The notes beneath the pieces are model-generated. The model was not told where the DNA came from. It did not search any database and was given only the letters and a program-made list of their open reading frames with translations. 10,733 nucleotides of DNA. Origin: Phycisphaerae bacterium (GTDB lineage Bacteria > Planctomycetota > Phycisphaerae > Sedimentisphaerales > Anaerobacaceae). Below are positions 6,286 to 10,733 of this stretch, piece by piece (position 1 is the stretch's first letter; every line of letters starts with the position of its first letter). Made by a program: the position numbers and the translations under genes. Where the stretch lies: positions 1 through 10,733 of the forward strand of contig DAOVNI010000022.1 of NCBI GenBank assembly GCA_030630315.1, in the 5' to 3' direction.

Positions 6286-7173
6286 TTAAACAAGGACATT
6301 CAGCCCCTTTTCGATTGCGTACCGGCGGGCGGATTGGAATTCTTGTGAAGTAGGTCGGCGGTTAATTTTGGGGTATAAATGCGCCTTATAACAGGGCCGG
6401 TACTGGTCCATTACATTGATTGTGGTTGAACTCGAAATTTCCTCTGCCAGAAAGTCTATAGTCTTGAAGCTCCCCGCCAGGTTCTCCGGCAAAACCAGGT
6501 GTCTAATCAAAAGACCGCGTGTAGCAAGCCCTTTCTCCACCTGCAAATCGCCCACCTGTCGATGCATCTCCTTGACAGCCGCACGGTTTACCTCCGGGTA
6601 GTCGGCTGCTGTGGAAAGTTCCTCGGCAACGGCCGAATCTGAATACTTCATATCCGGCATATAAATATCCACCAGGCCGTCAAGCAATTTGAGCGTCTCA
6701 ACCAAATCGTAGCCGCCGGTATTGTAAACTATCGGCAGTGTCAGGCCGGACTTTCGCGCCAACTCAATAGCTGCCGCAATAGCCGGGACAACGTGCGTAG
6801 GCGTAACGAAATTGATATTGCTGCAGCCGTAACTTTGCACCTCAACCATAGACCGAATTAACTGCTCAATCGTTACCTGGCGTCCGTGACGATGATGGCT
6901 GATATCGAAGTTCTGACAAAAAATACACCCTAAGTTACAGCCGGCGAAAAATATAGTCCCCGACCCACCGGAGCCAACAAGGACGCTTTCCTCGCCGAAA
7001 TGCGGCCCAACCGAGCTAACCACCGCCATATCACCGATACCGCAAAACCCTATTTGCCCCTTGCTGCGGTCGACCTTGCACATACGCGGACAGAGCGTGC
7101 ACGGATTCATCATCTGCCATAGTTTTTGAATGGGTTTGCTAAAGGAACTAAGGTTTGGTGACGAAGTAGCCAT
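6286..7173 (-). CDS. Radical SAM protein, PflA-like (uncharacterised activating-enzyme family)
   Basis: This is a 295-residue cytoplasmic iron-sulfur protein. The radical SAM motif is CNLGCIFC (C79, C83, C86), a CX3CX2C cluster that binds [4Fe-4S] and cleaves S-adenosylmethionine. Ahead of it is an extra cysteine set, CTLCPRMC plus GFC (C25, C28, C32, C44), typical of the family annotated as 'putative pyruvate formate-lyase activating enzyme' proteins, and possibly a second metal site. Further family-like segments are NINFVTPTH (about 119-127), YNTGGYD, DIYMPDMKYSD, IRHLVLPEN and the C-terminal MDQYRP. Length agrees with that family. No glycyl radical enzyme is in the window, so its substrate is unknown and a true PflA role is not supported. 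The start has no good ribosome site. Met21 or Met22 are possible alternatives that keep all cysteines. Confidence 0.88.
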   Translation of the reverse strand: MATSSPNLSSFSKPIQKLWQMMNPCTLCPRMCKVDRSKGQIGFCGIGDMAVVSSVGPHFGEESVLVGSGGSGTIFFAGCNLGCIFCQNFDISHHRHGRQVTIEQLIRSMVEVQSYGCSNINFVTPTHVVPAIAAAIELARKSGLTLPIVYNTGGYDLVETLKLLDGLVDIYMPDMKYSDSAVAEELSTAADYPEVNRAAVKEMHRQVGDLQVEKGLATRGLLIRHLVLPENLAGSFKTIDFLAEEISSSTTINVMDQYRPCYKAHLYPKINRRPTSQEFQSARRYAIEKGLNVLV

Positions 7174-7255
7174 AAAGAGACTATGGATTAGAACGATTTA
7201 CTTCAACTGTCCGGGTTTTAATTAGGACATAATCATAATATTGGTCGTAGGCCAA

Positions 7256-7279
7256 ATTCTTCGCTTCGCTCAGGATGAC
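7256..7279. repeat. Dispersed-repeat-like segment (attcttcgcttcgctcagga type)
   Basis: The 24 bases here match from memory a short sequence that recurs many times between genes in very diverse bacterial genomes and metagenome bins, often mistranslated as peptides like LRFAQDD. It sits between the SixA-like and radical SAM genes. Only one copy is in this window, so its repeat status here is recalled, not shown. Confidence 0.5.
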
Positions 7280-7290
7280 CGAAAAATGTT

Positions 7291-7755
7291 TCATACGAGA
7301 ATCTCCGGTATTACCATCCATTCGATTTGCCATTGATTGGCCTCGGAGCGGCCCAGGCATACGATACCGCCTTGTTTGAAGACCACCGTATTGGCTGATT
7401 CGTCACTGCTTAAAAGCAGCGATGCCAGCTTACCCAGAAAAGGCAGATGCCCGACAATCATAATGTCCTGCTCGTTCGAGCCAAGCTCATTTTTCAACGC
7501 CGTAACGTCATCGTTCGGCCCAAGGTCGTCGCGCGCGATTGTGCCTTCTTTTACTTTGACAGCTTCGGCCAGGACCTCAGCCGTCTGGACAGCCCGTTTC
7601 TTTCCACTGTGCCACAAATAATCAACAGCCAAGTTTAGAGGTTTAATGAATGCAGCGACTTTCTGTATGTCCCGGCGTCCTTCTTCTGTCAGCGGGCGCT
7701 GCGGGTCTATTTGTTTTGAAGCTGCTTTTGCGTGCTGGACAAGGTATAATTTCAT
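7291..7755 (-). CDS. sixA: SixA-like phosphohistidine phosphatase (histidine phosphatase superfamily)
   Basis: This 154-residue cytoplasmic protein has the fold of SixA, which removes phosphate from phosphohistidine on phosphorelay or phosphotransferase proteins. The N-terminal motif is LVQHAKA: catalytic H8 is present, but the usual RHG is QHA, so the first phosphate-binding Arg is Gln7. The remaining pocket looks intact: DPQRPLTEEGRRD (17-29), HSGKKRAVQTAE with R54, and IVGHLPFLG with the second His, H103. Length is normal for SixA (about 150-160). A Gln in place of Arg is, as far as I recall, found in a subgroup of SixA-like proteins, so activity is possible but not certain. The ATG has a good gggagg site (7761-7766, 5-nt spacing). 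It may be co-transcribed with the radical SAM gene 117 bp downstream, but the gap is long. Confidence 0.82.
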   Translation of the reverse strand: MKLYLVQHAKAASKQIDPQRPLTEEGRRDIQKVAAFIKPLNLAVDYLWHSGKKRAVQTAEVLAEAVKVKEGTIARDDLGPNDDVTALKNELGSNEQDIMIVGHLPFLGKLASLLLSSDESANTVVFKQGGIVCLGRSEANQWQIEWMVIPEILV

Positions 7756-7778
7756 TTTTTCCTCCCTTCGGTACGATT

Positions 7779-7806
7779 GTTATAGCATAACCCTTTAATT
7801 TAACAA
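7779..7806 (-). promoter_or_regulatory. Candidate promoter for the SixA-like gene
   Basis: On the minus strand TTGTTA (7806-7801) and TATAAC (7784-7779) are separated by 16 bp, with the expected start just upstream of the gggagg ribosome site, leaving a short leader of about 20 nt. Both boxes deviate from consensus, so this is tentative. The rest of 7807-8038 shows no gene or clear structure. Confidence 0.35.
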
Positions 7807-8038
7807 TTTCAGCTTCTCGCTAAATCTATAATTAACTTTACAAACAGCGCCCGACTATTTCAAGCCAATTAAGGTCAGAGCATATATCTTTAAGTGGATT
7901 TGCATTGTCCGGAGCTTTCTCTGTATGAGGTTTGGTGTAGTGATGGGTATAAGCGAACGTTGAACACCATTTCAGATCTGTTCACAAAACGCTGTGGAAT
8001 TAGGCAGGCGCTTCAGGTGTTAAAAGTATTAAGGCATT

Positions 8039-10225
8039 TTATTCCTTCGCACCATACTTACGAAGGATTTCTGCTATTTCCTGCTCACGCCAGCCAATGG
8101 CATACTGCAGAGGCGTTTGGCCATCAGCGCCCTTTACGTTAGGATCCAAACCCAGTTCCAGCAGATAGCGCAGCACACGCTCGCTTGAGAAACTTGAGTA
8201 AAATGCTGCTGCGTGGAGAGCTGTCCACTCCATTTCATCGTCGCGAGCGGAGAGATCTACTCCAGCCTTTACAAGTAGCTTCACTATATCAACGTTATCC
8301 TCACTGATAGCTTCAAACAATAGCGGTACGCCGGCTTGCTTTTCTTTGGTCACATCCGCGCCTGCATCCAGCAAAAGCTTAACTATGGCTGTGCTATTTT
8401 CGTCAACTGCGTTCTCAAGGAGGCTTTCGCCGAACTTGTTCTTCGAGTTCACGCTCACGCCCGCGTCGAGGAAGGCCTTGACAATATCTACATCGTTTGA
8501 CTCAAGAGCTTCATGTACCAGCGGTTCTCCCAATTGATTCCGGGCGTTTGCATCGGCACCTGCATCAAGCAACAGCTTTACTATTTCAGTATGGCCATAG
8601 TCTACTGGCCACACCAGCAGGGAGCGCCCATTTTTGTCTGGTGCACTGGCATCAAGACCTGCCTCAAGCAGGGCTTTCACCACTGGTGGCTCCTCCACCA
8701 AGGTCAGAGCCTCGAACACACCAGGACTATCAGCAGTTATCTCACCGCGAGTTTTAGCCAGGATCTTTACTACGTCGGCTTGCCCGGCTATCACGGCCAC
8801 CCAAAGCGAGCCATCGGTTACTTTGGCGCCCTTTCTGATGAGCATCTTGACAATGTCGGCGTATCCCTCAGAGGCTGCTTGTTCGAGAGGCGTATATCCC
8901 TCTTCATCCTCGGCATTGAGGTCCGATGATTTTCTTATGCGGCTTAGCAGAGCAGCTTTCCTGGCAGCTCGCCGGGTTTCAAACCATTTGGCTCCCTTTT
9001 TATCAGGCGCCGGAGAATATGACGGTGACAGAATCTTAGCGGTTTCAGATATGTATTCGAAGTGTGTGACCCATTTCTCCTTACCGTTGCTGTCATACTT
9101 CACAATGACGCCGAAATCATGATGTCTGATTTGAGGATGTTCAATAGAGCCACTGACGTAAATGTTTCTCGCCCGGTCTACAGCCAATCCATCTACGTAA
9201 CCATCGCGGTGTTTAGCTCCTTCATACTTTGCTACCCACTGCTCTTTGCCTTTTGAATCATACTTGATGGTGACAAACTCAACCTTGAGGGGAGTAGGTG
9301 AGTCACCGTAACCGTGTGGCTGCCTTGCAGGAGTATTAACGTAACCGGTAATATATACGTTGCCAGCATCGTCCAAGACAATGCCAACAGGACACAACTC
9401 TTTTTTACCAAGCTCCCTGTATCGTGCCAGCCATTTTTGTTTACCACTTGTGTTGTATTTAATGGTAACGAAATCAGAGTATTTCTCGTCTAAGTCCCCA
9501 CTATAGCCAAGTACACATACTTCTCCCTTATCATCGACGGTCAGGTCTTCGGCAACACTGAAGGAGTTTTCGTCATCGGAATAGGTTTTGCCCCAGAGCA
9601 ACTTTCCATCAGGAGCGTATTTGAAAGTGCCGAACCCTGACCGACCGCCTACAACATAAACGTTACCGGAACCATCCGGCTCGATAGCTTCTCCTGGAGA
9701 TGAAACCTTCCAGACTTGCCTGCCGTTCTTATCGTACTTGATCGTGACAGAACCTGTGATGTAAGCATTTCCCTCGGAGTCAACAGCTATATCGGTGGGA
9801 CTTAAGTAGTATACTTTTGAGAATTTGTAATACTCCACCCACAACTGCTTCCCATTCTTATCGTACTTTATCGTAGCATAAGCAAATGAGTTTTGATCAT
9901 TGGCATCTTCACGAAGATCGACGCAGCACCCAGTAACATAGACATTTCCAAGATCATCGGCGGTGACCGCCGATACGGTATCATGACCGTGAACTGGCCC
10001 GTCGAAACGACGTGCCCATAACTCTCTTCCCATGTTGTCATACTTGATCGTTAGGAAGTCTCGATGCGTGTTCGGGTCATACGTGCTGTCCAGTACATAT
10101 AGGCTGCCGTCGGCATCAATTGCCATATCTGTGTCAACAAGGAAGAAATCCGCGTACGAGTTGATGGGCGATACCCAAGACACTAACCCGTGAACTATCA
10201 GGAAAATCAATAACCGCCTTGTCAT
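8039..10225 (-). CDS. Secreted SBBP-type beta-propeller protein with C-terminal ankyrin repeats
   Basis: The protein is 728 residues from the chosen ATG at 10225, which has a gaggtgg site 8 nt upstream; a GTG at 10237 would add four residues. A Sec signal peptide is clear (MTRR, hydrophobic core, PINSYA near residues 20-25). Residues about 27-392 carry seven copies of a repeat centred on (V/T)IKYDxxGKxxW (near 59, 118, 161, 199, 253, 318 and 373), alternating with 'DxxGNVYVTG' strands, as in SBBP beta-propeller repeats. Seven copies fit a seven-bladed propeller. After a basic linker (about 405-435) come about eight ankyrin repeats to the C-terminus (e.g. EEGYTPLEQAASEGYADIV and TEIVKLLLDAGADANARN); a few are degenerate. 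Both modules bind proteins or surfaces, and no enzyme motif is seen. It is likely periplasmic or extracellular. Neighbours give no partner. Confidence 0.88.
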   Translation of the reverse strand: MTRRLLIFLIVHGLVSWVSPINSYADFFLVDTDMAIDADGSLYVLDSTYDPNTHRDFLTIKYDNMGRELWARRFDGPVHGHDTVSAVTADDLGNVYVTGCCVDLREDANDQNSFAYATIKYDKNGKQLWVEYYKFSKVYYLSPTDIAVDSEGNAYITGSVTIKYDKNGRQVWKVSSPGEAIEPDGSGNVYVVGGRSGFGTFKYAPDGKLLWGKTYSDDENSFSVAEDLTVDDKGEVCVLGYSGDLDEKYSDFVTIKYNTSGKQKWLARYRELGKKELCPVGIVLDDAGNVYITGYVNTPARQPHGYGDSPTPLKVEFVTIKYDSKGKEQWVAKYEGAKHRDGYVDGLAVDRARNIYVSGSIEHPQIRHHDFGVIVKYDSNGKEKWVTHFEYISETAKILSPSYSPAPDKKGAKWFETRRAARKAALLSRIRKSSDLNAEDEEGYTPLEQAASEGYADIVKMLIRKGAKVTDGSLWVAVIAGQADVVKILAKTRGEITADSPGVFEALTLVEEPPVVKALLEAGLDASAPDKNGRSLLVWPVDYGHTEIVKLLLDAGADANARNQLGEPLVHEALESNDVDIVKAFLDAGVSVNSKNKFGESLLENAVDENSTAIVKLLLDAGADVTKEKQAGVPLLFEAISEDNVDIVKLLVKAGVDLSARDDEMEWTALHAAAFYSSFSSERVLRYLLELGLDPNVKGADGQTPLQYAIGWREQEIAEILRKYGAKE

Positions 10226-10233
10226 ACTCTGGA

Positions 10234-10240
10234 CCACCTC
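10234..10240 (-). promoter_or_regulatory. Ribosome binding site that fixes the start at 10225
   Basis: On the minus strand the sequence gaggtgg lies 8 nt before the ATG at 10225. The alternative GTG at 10237 falls inside this site and has only a weak gag upstream, so the ATG is preferred. Confidence 0.6.
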
Positions 10241-10277
10241 GCTCTCATAAATTCATACCTAATACGAGCCATAATGA

Positions 10278-10283
10278 ATTATA
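10278..10283 (-). promoter_or_regulatory. Candidate -10 box for the propeller-ankyrin gene
   Basis: A perfect TATAAT is read on the minus strand, preceded by TG. No convincing -35 box is found at 16-18 bp. It would give a leader of about 45 nt. The rest of the divergent gap, up to 10488, shows no gene. Confidence 0.3.
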
Positions 10284-10448
10284 CATTGCAATTTCCCATT
10301 GATTTCGCTGTGTTTATCCAAATCCGTCTTCTTATATTAACAAATTTGCATGAGAAAAGCAACCTTTTCGAGCATTTTCATGCCACATCCTCTTGCTAAG
10401 TTACTTCATATGGGAAATCCAGGCTTTAGCTACCTGCCAAACTATTGC

Positions 10449-10477
10449 TTGAATGCTCTGAAGATTTGTGGTAATAA
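10449..10477 (+). promoter_or_regulatory. Weak candidate promoter for dacB
   Basis: TTGAAT (10449-10454) and TAATAA (10472-10477) are spaced 17 bp apart. Both are imperfect, and the transcript would start only a few bases before the first ATG, which would favour the ATG at 10501 as start. This is tentative. Confidence 0.2.
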
Positions 10478-10488
10478 ATTACTGCGCT

Positions 10489-10733
10489 ATGAAAGCTCAA
10501 ATGAAAAAATTATTGGTCGCGGCTGTATTTACTATCTGCCTTGGCGGCCTTGCGAAGGCGGATTTGGCAAAGCGAATTGACGGCATTATCAGCCAATCTT
10601 CCCAGAAAAAGGTCCAATTTTCCATTCATATCGTAAAGGCTGGTTCCGGCAGGACAGTGTATAGCCATAACGCACGAAGAGCGCTGGTGCCGGCCTCGAA
10701 TATGAAAGTGATTACCTCTGCAGCAGCACTGAA
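10489..10733 (+). CDS. dacB: D-alanyl-D-alanine carboxypeptidase/endopeptidase (peptidase S13, PBP4 type), 5' part
   Basis: The open frame runs off the window; 81 residues are visible. The N-terminus is a Sec signal peptide (MKAQMKKLLVAAVFTICLGG, likely cleaved after AKA near residue 24). It is followed by DLAKRIDGIISQS, then FSIHIVKAGSGRTVYSHNARRALVPASNMKVITSAAAL. The last part holds the serine acyl-enzyme motif SxxK (S70 N71 M72 K73) in the context P-A-S-N-M-K, which is characteristic of PBP4/DacB. These periplasmic enzymes trim or cut peptidoglycan peptide cross-links. The later SxN and KTG motifs lie beyond the window. Two in-frame ATGs, 10489 and 10501, are possible starts. Neither has a strong ribosome site, and MKKLL from 10501 would also make a good signal. 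The gene is divergent from the propeller-ankyrin gene. Confidence 0.88.
   Translation, partial: MKAQMKKLLVAAVFTICLGGLAKADLAKRIDGIISQSSQKKVQFSIHIVKAGSGRTVYSHNARRALVPASNMKVITSAAAL

Noticed and set aside
6286..7173. Annotation as a true pyruvate formate-lyase activating enzyme
   Set aside because: No glycyl radical enzyme is nearby, and the extra N-terminal cysteines point to the broader uncharacterised PflA-like family.
7894..8142. Plus-strand GTG frame of 82 codons after the SixA-like promoter region
   Set aside because: No ribosome site. It runs about 100 bp into the antisense of the ankyrin coding sequence and matches no family I know.
8039..8920. CRISPR-like or tandem DNA repeats in the ankyrin region
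   Set aside because: The periodicity is at protein level (about 33 residues). DNA copies diverge and are not spaced by unique spacers.
8634..9122. 162-codon plus-strand frame opposite the propeller-ankyrin gene
   Set aside because: It is an antisense shadow: Ser/Ala-rich translation created by the regular repeats on the other strand.
10350..10580. 76-codon plus-strand frame before and into dacB
   Set aside because: It overlaps the signal-peptide region of dacB in another frame and has no recognisable domain.

Overview
The window reads as ordinary bacterial chromosome. Genes are tightly packed with Shine-Dalgarno sites and sigma70-like promoter boxes. There are no RNA genes, CRISPR arrays, insertion sequences or phage genes that I can see. 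Three proteins in a row carry twin-arginine (Tat) signals on sugar-metabolism folds, next to a Gfo/Idh/MocA oxidoreductase and a phosphomannose-isomerase-like cupin. Such cassettes are typical of Planctomycetota (for example Phycisphaerae-like lineages) and related heterotrophs. The taxonomic guess is inference from gene content only.

Region 1 (1-5188) is a sugar-conversion locus in two converging arms. The plus arm holds the C-terminal part of a Gfo/Idh/MocA oxidoreductase and a 405-aa cupin protein related to class I mannose-6-phosphate isomerase. The minus arm runs from a promoter near 5299-5272 through a Tat-exported xylose-isomerase-like TIM barrel protein and a Tat-exported aldo/keto reductase. 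After a 361-bp gap rich in palindromes it ends with a Tat-exported, probably lipid-anchored, hydroxypyruvate-isomerase-like protein. The arms meet tail to tail at 1810-1842, where one palindrome contains both stop codons. The natural reading is an oxidise/isomerise/reduce pathway for a sugar or sugar acid, partly outside the cytoplasm. The substrate cannot be read from the sequence. By eye, the aldo/keto reductase lacks most of its catalytic tetrad and one TIM barrel lacks two expected metal ligands, so these may not be conventional enzymes.

Region 2 (5189-7755) holds unlinked housekeeping-type genes: a DUF72 (YecE-like) protein on the plus strand with a good sigma70 promoter, then on the minus strand a radical SAM protein of the PflA-like family and a SixA-like histidine phosphatase. 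The gap between the last two carries a short sequence of a kind I recognise as dispersed in many genomes.

Region 3 (7756-10733) has a secreted protein that joins a seven-repeat SBBP-type beta-propeller to a C-terminal ankyrin array. It is divergent from the 5' end of a D-alanyl-D-alanine carboxypeptidase/endopeptidase (peptidase S13, DacB/PBP4 type), which runs off the window.
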